From an uncultured Acidobacteriota bacterium (GTDB lineage: Bacteria; Acidobacteriota; UBA6911; RPQK01; JAJDTT01), in contig CATOST010000044.1 in assembly GCA_951812665.1 (NCBI GenBank), forward strand, positions 1-33,024: a stretch of DNA of 33,024 nucleotides. Reading direction: 5' to 3'. The stretch's first letter is position 1. Each line of letters opens with the position of its first letter. The notes beneath the pieces were generated by a model. It ran no database searches. It was not told where the DNA came from and saw only the letters and a program-made list of their open reading frames with translations. Shown here one piece after another: positions 1 to 7,444 of this stretch. Position numbers and translations under genes: made by a program.

Positions 1-47
1 GTGATGCTGATGATGAAGGCCAGAGAACGTCAGCGATTGGGCTTAGA

Positions 48-78
48 CTCTCTGTCAGTTACTATAACTGTCAGAGAG
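48..78. repeat. Imperfect palindrome upstream of the DUF6788 gene
   Basis: Arms at 48-61 (CTCTCTGTCAGTTA) and 65-78 (TAACTGTCAGAGAG) pair at 13 of 14 positions around a 3-nt loop. The right arm overlaps the GAGGAG ribosome-binding site before the start at 89, so the hairpin could limit translation of the mobile-element genes. It could also be subterminal to the ISKra4-type element. No matching sequence was found to the right, so the left end of that element is unresolved and may lie outside the window. Confidence 0.5.
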
Positions 79-88
79 GAGTGTGCCC

Positions 89-509
89 ATGTCCCCAGAC
101 CGTTCCCCTCAGCGCCAGCTCCAACGTCGACGCCAGCGGTTGTTGCAGGCCGTGCTCGAAATCGGCGACCTCCGTCCCGGGTCTCTCGCGACTCGTTACC
201 CGCCGTTGCGGCAAGCCCAACTGTCACTGTGCCCAGCCCGGCGACCGAGGCCACGGACCCAGTTTCTCCTTGACCCGTCGCGGCGGCGGCAAAACCGTGA
301 CCAAGATCATTCCCCCGGGGCCGGCGGTCGAACGCACCCGAGCGCAGATCGCCGAGTATCGTCGATTGCGGAGCTTGGTGAAGGAGTTGGTGGAGGTCAG
401 CGAGCAGATTTGTCAGGCTCAGATGGACGCTTCTTCGGCCCGGACGGGCCAAAAAAAGGGCTCCAAAAAACGCTGGCGCAGGAGATCCGGCAAGAAGTCC
501 GGACCCTGA
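89..509 (+). pseudogene. DUF6788 family protein, frameshifted (accessory gene of ISKra4-type element)
   Basis: Starts at ATG 89, 8 nt after GAGGAG. The N-terminal part (MSPDRSPQRQLQRRRQ, predicted basic helix) is in one frame, and the diagnostic cysteine motif RCGKPNCHCAQPGDRGHGP is in the next. Removing one C from the CCC run at 199-201 joins them as TRY-RRCGKPNC. The C-terminus is lysine/arginine rich. Small DUF6788 proteins are commonly found just upstream of ISKra4-like transposases; their function is unknown, and the Cys/His-rich motif suggests metal or nucleic-acid binding. The stop TGA (507-509) overlaps the transposase ATG (509-511), which implies translational coupling. The frameshift is either decay or a sequencing error. 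Confidence 0.7.
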
Positions 510-1221
510 TGGGTCCCCTGGCGGCCGAAGCCTTGGACTTCGAAGCTCTGGAGACCACCCTCCGGCGCCAAGTCTTGGAGTGGGCGGCCCGCACGGTGGA
601 AGCGCAGCTCAACCAGGATCATTCGGATGCCAGGCCCAGCCATCACTGCTCCTGTGGCGGGACGGCACGCTACGCGGGGCGGCGGACCAAACGGTTCGTG
701 ACCGTGCTGGGGCCGATTCGATTGGAGCGCGCCTACTATCACTGTGGGGAATGCGGTCACGGCTTCTGTCCCCGAGACCGGGGGCTGGGATTTGGAGGGG
801 AGCTCCTTGTCTCCCGCCCTGACACGGATGGTGGGAGCGGTCGCTTCCATGGTCAGCTTTCAGGAAAGCAGTCAGTTATTGGACGAGTTGGCCGGAGTGG
901 ACGTGGGGGCCAAACAAGTCCAACGGTCGGCCCAGGCCTTGGGAGAGCAAGTCGCGGGCTGTGAGCGCCAGATCCGGGAGCCGGATTCGAGTCTCCCCTT
1001 GCCTTCGACGCTCTATCTGGGCCTGGACGGCACGGGGGTGCCCATGCGGTCGACTGAGGTGCAAGGGCGATCGGGCAAACAGCCGGATGGGTCGGCCCGG
1101 ACCCGTGAAGCCAAGCTCTGTACGGTATGGAGTGCCGAACAACGGGACGCCGAGGGCCAGCCGCAACGGGACCCGGACTCGGTCACTTACACTGCAGCCA
1201 TCGAGAGCGCCGCCACCTTAG

Positions 1222-1237
1222 CCCGCATTTCTCAACA
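1222..1237. repeat. Left terminal inverted repeat of the IS1380-family element
   Basis: CCCGCATTTCTCAACA is preceded by the TTAG target duplication (1218-1221). It pairs with 2964-2979 at 13 of 16 positions. It is distal to the transposase start, at the 3' side of the gene. Confidence 0.8.
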
Positions 1238-1471
1238 CCGATACGATAATCGGTTTTTTAACAGCATTTCAGTGGTTCTTTGGCCACCTGAATTCGAGAG
1301 CCGTCCTGTCGGCTCGAATGCGGCCCCGAAAGCCGACATCCGGCGACGTCCAGGTGCATTTTCCCTTCCGCCGGCACTCTTGAGCGACGTTTCTCCCCCA
1401 AAGAGCCGACTCCAGGGCAGAGCCCGTCCTACAGACTCCCAACTGGACATCTTCCAATGGACTGGTTTTCG

Positions 1472-2884
1472 CTAACAGCGAAGCGGGAGGGCTCGCACTT
1501 GCGCCAGTGCCGTCCTCAACAACGCCGCATGAGGGTAGCTTTCGGAAAACGACAACCAGACCTTGCGCGTCGTGACCCTGACCTGGGCTCCGATCTTCAG
1601 CAACCTCACTCGCAGGGTCCAGCTCTGCGCCCGCGCCCACTTCGTCCCCGCCAGTCCCACCCGTCGCAACGTCTCCATCATCACGTAGGCGAATGCCGAG
1701 AGATACAAACGCAGTTGATTCGCCGCCAGCTTCCGGGTCGACGTGCGGTCCGCGAACAGGCCCAACTGCTGTTCCTTGATCCGGTTCTCCATGTCTCCCC
1801 GCGCACAGTAGATCTCCTCGTACAATCGTCGCCCATCGCATTCCTGGACCGGGACCGAAGTCACGATGTACCGCGGGTTCTCGCCCCGGGGCAGGTGTTC
1901 CACCTTCGCCACCACCCGGCGCTCGCACGACCAGCTATCGTGCGTCTGGTAGCGTAGTTCTTGGAACTGCCTCACGGCCTTGCCCATCGCCTGCTGCAAC
2001 TTCCGGACGGTTTCCATCCGGGTCTCGATCCGGCGCTTCAGCCGTGGGTTCTTCGCCAACCCCAGGACGTAATCGACCCCTTCCTTCTCGCACCAGACCA
2101 TCAACTCGTCGTTGCAGAATCCACTGTCCCCTCGAACCGTAATCCGCACCTGGGGCCAAGCCTCTCTAAGCCGCCTCACGATCCTTTCCAACTCGGCCAC
2201 CACCCCGTGGGCCGGGCCTCGATCCGATGTCCGCTGTCGCGCACACAACAGATGATCCCCACAGAAGACATAAAGTGGGAGATAGCAGTACTGTTTATAA
2301 TAGCTGTGGAAGTATCGTCCCTCCTGCTTCCCATGCAGCGGATCGTCCGTGGCGTCCACGTCCAGGATCACCTCCTCCGGGGGCTCCGGATGCGCCTCCA
2401 CGAACACTTCCAGCAGCAGCGCGTCCATCCCTGCCGGGTTGGCCACGGTCTTCTTGTACGGCCCCTCCGGTCCCTCCAACGGGGTCCGCTCCAGCCGGTT
2501 CAGGGTGCTCTTGCCCGCCAGCGGCTTGCCTCGATCCGACTCCAGGCGCCGGAACTCCCCCGTCAGGTCGTCCCGGTCGCACAACAGCGCCAACAGCCGG
2601 TCCCGGCACAACTCGTCGTGGTCGTTGAGATCCTCGTAGCCCAGGCACAGCCCCAGCACCCGCTGCTTGATCAACGCCTCGACGGAGTGTTCGATCCGAT
2701 CCGGGTCCCGATGGTCGGTGAAGCACTCGCTCAGCCGACCCAGAATCCGGGTCCGCTGCTCCACTTCGCGCAGGAGGATGCCCCCGGCGTCGGAGGTGAT
2801 CTCGCCGCCGTCGAACCGGCCGACGACGTCTCGTCCATCCAGGCCCTGAAAAAGCAACTTTGTTCTGGTACACTCTGCGGTCAT
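1472..2884 (-). CDS. IS1380-family DDE transposase
   Basis: 470 residues, the usual length for the family. The N-terminus (FDGGEITSDAGGILLREVE) is typical of IS1380 transposases. The catalytic core shows LDVDATDDPLHGKQEG at about 174-189 (first D), VRGDSGF at about 250-256 (second D) and CARGDMENRIKEQ further on (E). The reading frame is open throughout, unlike the host ISKra4 gene. The ATG at 2884 follows AGAAGGGA. The protein cuts and pastes the element using the terminal repeats at 1222-1237 and 2964-2979. It is transcribed from the promoter at 2929-2957. Confidence 0.92.
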   Translation of the reverse strand: MTAECTRTKLLFQGLDGRDVVGRFDGGEITSDAGGILLREVEQRTRILGRLSECFTDHRDPDRIEHSVEALIKQRVLGLCLGYEDLNDHDELCRDRLLALLCDRDDLTGEFRRLESDRGKPLAGKSTLNRLERTPLEGPEGPYKKTVANPAGMDALLLEVFVEAHPEPPEEVILDVDATDDPLHGKQEGRYFHSYYKQYCYLPLYVFCGDHLLCARQRTSDRGPAHGVVAELERIVRRLREAWPQVRITVRGDSGFCNDELMVWCEKEGVDYVLGLAKNPRLKRRIETRMETVRKLQQAMGKAVRQFQELRYQTHDSWSCERRVVAKVEHLPRGENPRYIVTSVPVQECDGRRLYEEIYCARGDMENRIKEQQLGLFADRTSTRKLAANQLRLYLSAFAYVMMETLRRVGLAGTKWARAQSWTLRVRLLKIGAQVRVTTRKVWLSFSESYPHAALLRTALAQVRALPLRC

Positions 2885-2928
2885 AAGGTCGCGTCCCTTC
2901 TGCTTTGTAAGTTATTGATCTCACAACA

Positions 2929-2957
2929 CTTATAGCAGAAAACGCGGCCTTTATCAA
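2929..2957 (-). promoter_or_regulatory. Sigma70-type promoter of the IS1380 transposase
   Basis: On the minus strand, TTGATA (2957-2952) and TATAAG (2934-2929) are separated by exactly 17 bp and lie about 45 bp upstream of the transposase ATG. The -35 box lies just inside the right terminal inverted repeat (2964-2979). Confidence 0.65.
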
Positions 2958-2963
2958 TCTATC

Positions 2964-2979
2964 TGATGAGATATCCGGG
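2964..2979. repeat. Right terminal inverted repeat of the IS1380-family element
   Basis: TGATGAGATATCCGGG is followed directly by the second TTAG copy (2980-2983), after which the ISKra4 transposase sequence resumes. It is the reverse complement, at 13 of 16 positions, of 1222-1237. Confidence 0.8.
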
Positions 2980-3565
2980 TTAGGATACCGATCCCCAGCT
3001 TTCGGAGGTCGCCCAACGAGTCGAGCGTGAGGCTCAACGCCGCCGTTTGGGGCAAGCGCAACGGCAAGTTGTTCTGGGAGACGGAGCGAAGTGGATTTGG
3101 AACCTGACCGGGGAACTCTTCCCGGAGGCGGTGCAGATTATCGATCGTTTCCACGCCAAAGAGCGACTTCATACCCTCTCCAAGAACTTATTCGCTGATC
3201 GCCAGTTGGCCCAGGATTGGGCGCAACAACGTTGCCTGGAACTCGATGCCGGTCGGATCGAGACCCTCTTATCCGAGCTTGCCACCGAGGCCGCTCACAA
3301 CGAGGAAGCGAAAGCGGCCTGCACCTATTTCCAGCAGAATCGACATCGCATGCGTTACGCCCGATTCGAGGCGCAATGGCTCTGCACGTCCACCGGAGTA
3401 GTGGAAGCCGGATGCAAGAATGCCATCGGGGCTCGGCTCAAGCGATCCGGAATGCATTGGAGCGTGCCAGGAGCGAATTCGATCATGGCCCTGCGCTGTG
3501 TTCGGCTCAGTGGGCGCTTTGAGGACTTTTGGGAATGGAGAGCCAATTCCAAGGCTGCAGCTTGA

Positions 3566-3935
3566 TCCGTCGTCACTTTTTTGTCGTGCACCCCTACGGT
3601 GGCTCTACCCTGAAGAACTCCAATACAGGGCATCCCTGCCCCAAGTCGTCACCCACGCTCGCGAACTCTTCCGGGAGAAGAACGTCCGCTTTTTCGGTGA
3701 CGGAATCCCCAAGGTTTTCCTCGACGGCGGCGCGGCCATCACCGCGCATGCCGTCGATCGGTTGCTCACCCGGAACCAGTGCTCTTGATGTCTGGGTGTT
3801 GAACGGCTTTCAGAAGGAACACGGAGAGTTCTTCTGGGGCTGCCTGAAGCAGACTTTGCAGTAGTCGATAACGGGTCGTTTCGGCGTCTGAGTTCCTCCG
3901 AATTCCGGTCGGTTGTTACTCTACTGTCAAAGGCA
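3566..3935. other. Stretch without a recognisable gene downstream of the ISKra4 transposase
   Basis: About 370 bp between the ISKra4 transposase stop and the ImmA/IrrE gene. The first 40-50 bp (CACTTTTTTGTCGTGCACCC) probably still belong to the right end of the ISKra4-type element, but no matching left repeat was found. A frame ending near 3788 contains a protein-like run (HARELFREKNVRFFGDG), but there is no start codon or family I can name; it may be a gene remnant. Confidence 0.4.
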
Positions 3936-5159
3936 ATGCCAGCAGTGAATCCCAAGATCCTCCTCTGGGCGCGCGAGACCGCAGGCTTGACCCTCCATGA
4001 TGCTGTCGTGAAAGTCGGCATTGGAGATGCCCGCGGCGTAGCAGCTGTAGATCGGCTCGCTGCTCTAGAACGCGGTGAGGTCGAGCCAACGCGTTCTGTA
4101 CTGGTCAGGATGGCACGGCATTATCGTCGGCCGTTGCTCGCTTTCTACTTGGCCGCGCCACCACCGCGGGGTGATCGTGGCACCGACTTTCGCACGCTTC
4201 CAGTAACACGATCCCGCAAGACGGATGCCCTGATCGATGCCCTGGTCCGCGATATTCGGAGTCGGCAAAGCATGATTCGAGCCGTCCTGGAAGCGGAGGG
4301 CGAGGCTGATGGCCTGCCGTTCGTGGGTGCTCTGGCAGGGAGCGAAGGTGGTCGTGACGGCACGGATCGTTTGGCTCAGCGCGCCGCGGAGACTTTGCGC
4401 CAAATACTTGGAAACAATCTGGACGCGGTCCAATACTACGCGCAGCCCACCCCAAACGAAGCGTTCTCTCTGCTCCGGTCCCGAACCGAGGATGCTGGTG
4501 TGTTCGTCCTGCTCAAGGGAGATTTGGGCAGCTACCATACGGCTATTCCCGTGGATGTATTCCGCGGTTTCGCCATAGCGGACGACGTCGCCCCTTTCGT
4601 GGTCATTAACGACCAGGACTCAACACCTGCTTGGTCTTTCACGCTCCTGCACGAACTCGTCCATCTGCTAATCGGCCAGACCGGCATCAGTGGGGCTAAT
4701 CCTGGAAGCGGAGTCGAGGAGTTCTGCAACAACGTCGCCGCGGAGTGGTTGCTGCCTGCAGGGGAACTCAACCAGATCGAGATTGACTTGAACCAGGACA
4801 TTGCCGAGCAACAGAAACGCATTGGCAAGTTCGCCCGGCGGCGGAATCTGAGCCACACGATGGTTGCCTACCGGCTCTTTCGCTCCGGCCGCATCGATCA
4901 GAAAAACTTCAACCGCCTCCGTGCAGATTTCTCCGATTGGTGGAATCGCGAGCCCGACCGACGGCGCAAGAGAACACGCGAATCGGAAGGTGGTCCCAAT
5001 TACTACGTCGTATGCCGTCACCGGGTCGGGGAGGCGCTGCTATGGTTCACTGGGCGCATGATGAGATCAGGCGCACTGTCGACAACCAAGGCAGCCAAAA
5101 TCTTGGGCGTCAAGCCCAGGCAAGTGGGCGAACTACTGCGTCCCGCAAAGGCGCTGTAG
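3936..5159 (+). CDS. XRE-type HTH / ImmA-IrrE metallopeptidase (COG2856 family)
   Basis: 407 residues. The N-terminus (about 5-65) resembles a degenerate helix-turn-helix domain: LWARETAGLTLHDAVVKVGI, then LAALERGEVEPTRSVLVRMA. The protease domain carries the zinc motif HELVH at 239-243 within SFTLLHELVHLLIG, with a downstream acidic ligand candidate in GVEEFCNNVAAEWLLPAG. Fused HTH-ImmA/IrrE proteins are encoded in phage, integrative-element and toxin-antitoxin-like loci, where the protease can cleave a repressor or respond to stress. Here the next gene is a DUF4411 (PIN-like) remnant. Pairs of COG2856 and DUF4411 genes are a recurrent toxin-antitoxin-like arrangement. ATG 3936 has a weak AAAGG upstream. 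The C-terminal 60 residues look like a further DNA-binding-like helix region (TTKAAKILGVKPRQVGELL). Confidence 0.85.
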   Translation: MPAVNPKILLWARETAGLTLHDAVVKVGIGDARGVAAVDRLAALERGEVEPTRSVLVRMARHYRRPLLAFYLAAPPPRGDRGTDFRTLPVTRSRKTDALIDALVRDIRSRQSMIRAVLEAEGEADGLPFVGALAGSEGGRDGTDRLAQRAAETLRQILGNNLDAVQYYAQPTPNEAFSLLRSRTEDAGVFVLLKGDLGSYHTAIPVDVFRGFAIADDVAPFVVINDQDSTPAWSFTLLHELVHLLIGQTGISGANPGSGVEEFCNNVAAEWLLPAGELNQIEIDLNQDIAEQQKRIGKFARRRNLSHTMVAYRLFRSGRIDQKNFNRLRADFSDWWNREPDRRRKRTRESEGGPNYYVVCRHRVGEALLWFTGRMMRSGALSTTKAAKILGVKPRQVGELLRPAKAL

Positions 5160-5169
5160 GAGTCCACGT

Positions 5170-5376
5170 TTACTCTATCTCCTTGACGCCAATGTCCTCA
5201 TCGACGCGAATCGTGATTACTACCCAATCAATCGCGTTCCCGAATTCTGGGACCGGCTCGTGGACCGTGCTTTTAAGCAGCAGACCAAGATACCGTTGGA
5301 GATGCACGAGGAGATGCTTAAGGGAAACGAAGACCATCTCACACGTCGAGCGAGAAGGGGACAGTCACGTTTCTGA
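5170..5376 (+). pseudogene. DUF4411 (PIN-like) family protein, start-less and truncated
   Basis: Translation from 5176 reads YLLDANVLIDANRDYYP, then VPEFWDRLVDRAFKQQTKIP and EMHEEMLKGNEDHLTRR. This matches the N-terminal third of DUF4411 proteins, including the first acidic residues of a PIN-type nuclease (LLDANVLIDA). A ribosome-binding-like TAGGAG (5157-5162) is placed correctly, but no ATG, GTG or TTG lies in frame between the upstream stop at about 5059-5064 and the conserved start. The coding sequence ends at TGA 5374-5376 inside the REP-like palindrome starting at 5351. Family members are about 150-170 residues, so roughly the last 90-100 are missing. The putative toxin partner of the preceding ImmA/IrrE gene therefore appears inactivated. 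Confidence 0.65.
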
Positions 5377-5446
5377 GCCGCGCCCTCCCAAGATCAAGGG
5401 GCGTGAGAACGTGACCAGGCGTGAGAACGTGACTGTCCCCTTCTCG
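5351..5446. repeat. REP-like palindromic element
   Basis: A perfect 21-bp inverted repeat has its left arm at 5351-5371 (starting CGAGAAGGGGACAGTCACG) and right arm at 5426-5446. Between them a 16-bp direct repeat, GGCGTGAGAACGTGAC, occurs at 5400-5415 and 5418-5433; the second copy overlaps the right arm. A partial extra copy (GGACTGTCCCCT) follows at 5446-5457. The GGGGACAGTCACG core resembles repetitive extragenic palindromes mobilised by REP-associated tyrosine transposases (from memory, not searched). It interrupts the DUF4411 gene. No such transposase gene is in the window. Confidence 0.7.
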
Positions 5447-5556
5447 GACTGTCCCCTCGAGCGGTTCCGGTGAAGAGTCCGCCGGGTAGATGATCTGACG
5501 ATCAGGCAATCCTCCCCATCCCTGACCCCGAAACCGCAATTGCTGAGTCGGGGTTC

Positions 5557-5565
5557 TGTTATAAT
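5557..5565 (+). promoter_or_regulatory. Extended -10 promoter of the MORN-like gene
   Basis: TGTTATAAT is a perfect extended -10 (TGnTATAAT) about 50 bp upstream of the ATG at 5617. A TTGCTG at 5540-5545 is only 14 bp away, too short for a good -35, which fits an extended -10 promoter. The ribosome-binding site is AGGAGA at 5605-5610. Confidence 0.6.
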
Positions 5566-5616
5566 CAAACATAGTCGAACCTCGCCCGAGCGAACTGAGA
5601 AATCAGGAGAGAGACC

Positions 5617-6420
5617 ATGCCAAGAGTCCTCTCGCTTCTAGCCATTCTCGTCTTTTTCAGCATCCCTCGACTGGTTGGGGAACAGGAATTTCCACCCAAG
5701 CAGGAAAGGTGCCAGGGAAAGCCCCCAAATGCGTCGTGTTGGATGGAGTTGTCCAACCAGCCGGGATGCTACGTCTGGAATTCCCACTTCATCCCGGATG
5801 AAGCCAGGACTTGGACGGGGGGGTGTGACGGCGCCTTTGCCGAGGGACCGGGCACCTTAATCGAATTCTCCGGAAGTGGCCATAAGTTTCTGGAATCTTT
5901 CGGACGCTTCAAACAAGGAAGGCAGCACGGCCACTGGGGCGGACTCGATGCGAGAGGAAACTTCCATGAAGGCCCCTTTGCAGAGGGTCTGCGCCATGGG
6001 AACTGGGGCTTTCGCGACGCAGATGGATACGTGTCGGGCGGCCCCTTTGTGGAGGATCAGCAACACGGCCAGTGGGTCGAACGTTTTCAGGACGGGAGCG
6101 TCCATGAAGGCCCTCGAGTAAATGGGCAGCGGCATGGGCAGTGGGTCGAACGTTGGACGGACGGCAGGGGTGTTCATGAAGGCCCATATGCGGATGGGAA
6201 GCGGAACGGACACTGGATCGAGCGCTGGGACGACGGGAGCATCCAGGAAGGCCCCTATGTAGATGGACAGCATCACGGGCGCTGGGTCCTCCGGTTCGCT
6301 GACGGTCAAGTCCAGGAAGGCACCTTCGTGGAGGGAAAGATAAACGGCCGCTGGGTCCTTCGCGACAAGGACGGCAACCAGGAAGTGGTCATCTACAAGA
6401 ATGGAGAGCGAGCCGGCTGA
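5617..6420 (+). CDS. Secreted MORN-like repeat protein
   Basis: 267 residues with a signal peptide (hydrophobic LSLLAILVFFSIPRLVG after MPRV). From about residue 95 onward at least seven repeats of about 22-24 residues follow the pattern x-G-x-x-H-G-x-W-x-x-R-x-x-D-G-x-x-x-E-G-P-Y/F (QHGHWGG, LRHGNWGF, QQHGQWVERFQDG, QRHGQWVERWTDG, KRNGHWIERWDDG, QHHGRWVLRFADG, KINGRWVLRDKDG). These are MORN-like/toxin-antitoxin YwqK-like antiparallel hairpin repeats. The spaced cysteines in the N-terminal region (CQGKPPNASC, GCYVW, GGC) could form disulfides. It is probably exported and involved in protein or surface interactions, but no specific role can be assigned. It has its own extended -10 promoter and converges with the next gene. 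Confidence 0.8.
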   Translation: MPRVLSLLAILVFFSIPRLVGEQEFPPKQERCQGKPPNASCWMELSNQPGCYVWNSHFIPDEARTWTGGCDGAFAEGPGTLIEFSGSGHKFLESFGRFKQGRQHGHWGGLDARGNFHEGPFAEGLRHGNWGFRDADGYVSGGPFVEDQQHGQWVERFQDGSVHEGPRVNGQRHGQWVERWTDGRGVHEGPYADGKRNGHWIERWDDGSIQEGPYVDGQHHGRWVLRFADGQVQEGTFVEGKINGRWVLRDKDGNQEVVIYKNGERAG

Positions 6421-6466
6421 ATCCTCTGGCGGGGTGACATCCGGGCGCTCGGTAAGATCCCGTTTC

Positions 6467-7234
6467 CTATTTCAGCTCGCGTTCGGACGCCCACTTGAGA
6501 AAAGATCCGAGACCAGCGACGGGACCTTGATGGCCGAATGCAATCTGCTGCACGTCGTCCGCTCTGCCCTCCAGGCGCCGCGCCAAGGCGGCAAGCGACT
6601 CCTCGTTTGACTTGGAATCCTCCGAGAAGAGCCAATTTGCTTGGACCGAACCGTCGTACGCGGCGGCAGCGCTATCCCCAAGGAACAGGACGCCGTACAC
6701 CAAGTAGGCAGCGCTGCCCGGTGTGTGGCCCGGTAATGCGAAAACCTCAAACTTCGTTCCCGAAGCCTTGACCACATCGCCGTCCGCCAGCCCTTGGACG
6801 GTACGTGAACCCGTGCGGCGAATGGCCTTCGCGTCGGCCTCGATGGCGTAGACCTCAGCGTCGGGAAAGGATGGAAGTCCGCCCATGTGGTCGCCGTGAG
6901 CGTGGGTCACGAAGATGAACTTCACGTCCGGGGCCTCAGCACCCCGGCACCGGAGGACGGATCGGATCGCTCGGGCTTCCGAATCCATGCCGGCGTCCAC
7001 CAGGGCATAGCCGCCGTTCTCCAGGGCGATCAAGTACGACCCGATCGCTATCGGGCCCATTGTTTCCACCACAGCCTCGACGCGGCCGCCGCCCAAGATC
7101 GTCCCGTCTTCAAGAGGCAAGGCTCCGAAGCGGAATACGGCGAGAATAATCGCCACGAGAACCACGACGAGAATGACTACCCCAGCCAGCGCAGCAAGTA
7201 CCCACCTTCGGAACCGTGACGTCGCGCCTCCCAT
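6467..7234 (-). CDS. Membrane-anchored metallo-beta-lactamase-fold hydrolase
   Basis: The start is taken at ATG 7234 (MGGATSRFRRW); an upstream TTG at 7273 in the same frame would add 13 residues, and neither has a strong ribosome-binding site. A single N-terminal membrane segment (VLAALAGVVILVVVLVAIILAV) is followed by the MBL core: VTHAHGDHMGG (zinc-binding HxHxDH), later LPGHTPGS (third His), FLGDSAAA (bridging Asp) and FGHQGPV (last His). All metal ligands are visible. Similar proteins include glyoxalase-II-like and quorum-lactonase-like hydrolases; the substrate cannot be told from sequence. The protein probably faces the periplasm, tethered by the N-terminal helix. It converges with the MORN-like gene, with 46 bp between stops. 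Confidence 0.82.
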   Translation of the reverse strand: MGGATSRFRRWVLAALAGVVILVVVLVAIILAVFRFGALPLEDGTILGGGRVEAVVETMGPIAIGSYLIALENGGYALVDAGMDSEARAIRSVLRCRGAEAPDVKFIFVTHAHGDHMGGLPSFPDAEVYAIEADAKAIRRTGSRTVQGLADGDVVKASGTKFEVFALPGHTPGSAAYLVYGVLFLGDSAAAAYDGSVQANWLFSEDSKSNEESLAALARRLEGRADDVQQIAFGHQGPVAGLGSFLKWASERELK

Positions 7235-7240
7235 CGGTCG

Positions 7241-7432
7241 CTGATCGTAACCCGTCCTCGCCTGAATCCCCAACTACGGGTTCGGATACAGGTGTTCTGG
7301 TTCGTCGAGGCGAATCAGCTCGGGTTCGCTGACCCAGGCGAGCAATATGTTCAAGCCGAGCCGGATGCGGAGCTGCGCCTGCGACTACAGTTAACGATCG
7401 CCCACGTTCGAACGTCTTATGAGTACGTCTGA
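7241..7432 (+). other. Possible C-terminal gene remnant (about 60 codons)
   Basis: An open stretch reads VFWFVEANQLGFADPGEQYV, then AELRLRLQLTIAHVRTSYEYV before TGA 7430-7432. It has a natural amino-acid composition and ends 12 bp before the next gene. Its only plausible start is GTG 7292 without a ribosome-binding site, and the 5' part overlaps the antisense start of the MBL gene. I do not recognise the family. It may be the tail of a deleted gene or coincidental. Confidence 0.25.
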
Positions 7433-7444
7433 AAGGAGGCAGTA

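Larger units (their letters stand above)
1222..2979 (-). mobile_element. Complete IS1380-family insertion sequence, 1758 bp
   Basis: Terminal inverted repeats are CCCGCATTTCTCAACA at 1222-1237 and, as the reverse complement of 2964-2979, CCCGGATATCTCATCA. They agree at 13 of 16 positions. A 4-bp target duplication TTAG flanks the element at 1218-1221 and 2980-2983. A single transposase gene lies on the minus strand with its own promoter just inside the right end. About 235 bp between the transposase stop and the left repeat hold no recognised gene, only a hairpin near 1292-1317. The element sits inside an ISKra4-type transposase gene, so it inserted later. Both ends and the ORF look intact, so it may still be active. 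Confidence 0.88.
509..3565 (+). pseudogene. ISKra4-family transposase, interrupted by an IS1380-family element
   Basis: The left part (509-1221) and right part (2984-3565) form one DDE transposase once the inserted element is removed. The left part has a zinc-finger-like segment (HHCSCGGTARYAG, then YYHCGECGHGFCPRDRGLG) and the first acidic motif LYLGLDGTGVPM. The right part has VVLGDGAKWIWNL and the C-terminal TGVVEAGCKNAIGARLKRSG, supplying the later D and E. The start at 509 overlaps the DUF6788 stop. Besides the insertion there is one extra T near 791 (the frame changes where GLEGSS is expected) and one extra G at the insertion junction. The gene is therefore dead. It ends with FEDFWEWRANSKAAA at 3565. 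Confidence 0.8.

Noticed and set aside
5540..5545. -35 box TTGCTG for the MORN-like promoter
   Set aside because: Only 14 bp from the -10; the extended -10 alone explains the promoter better.
6887..7219. 110-codon plus-strand frame opposite the MBL gene
   Set aside because: Shadow frame; the minus strand has all metal-binding motifs of the MBL fold.
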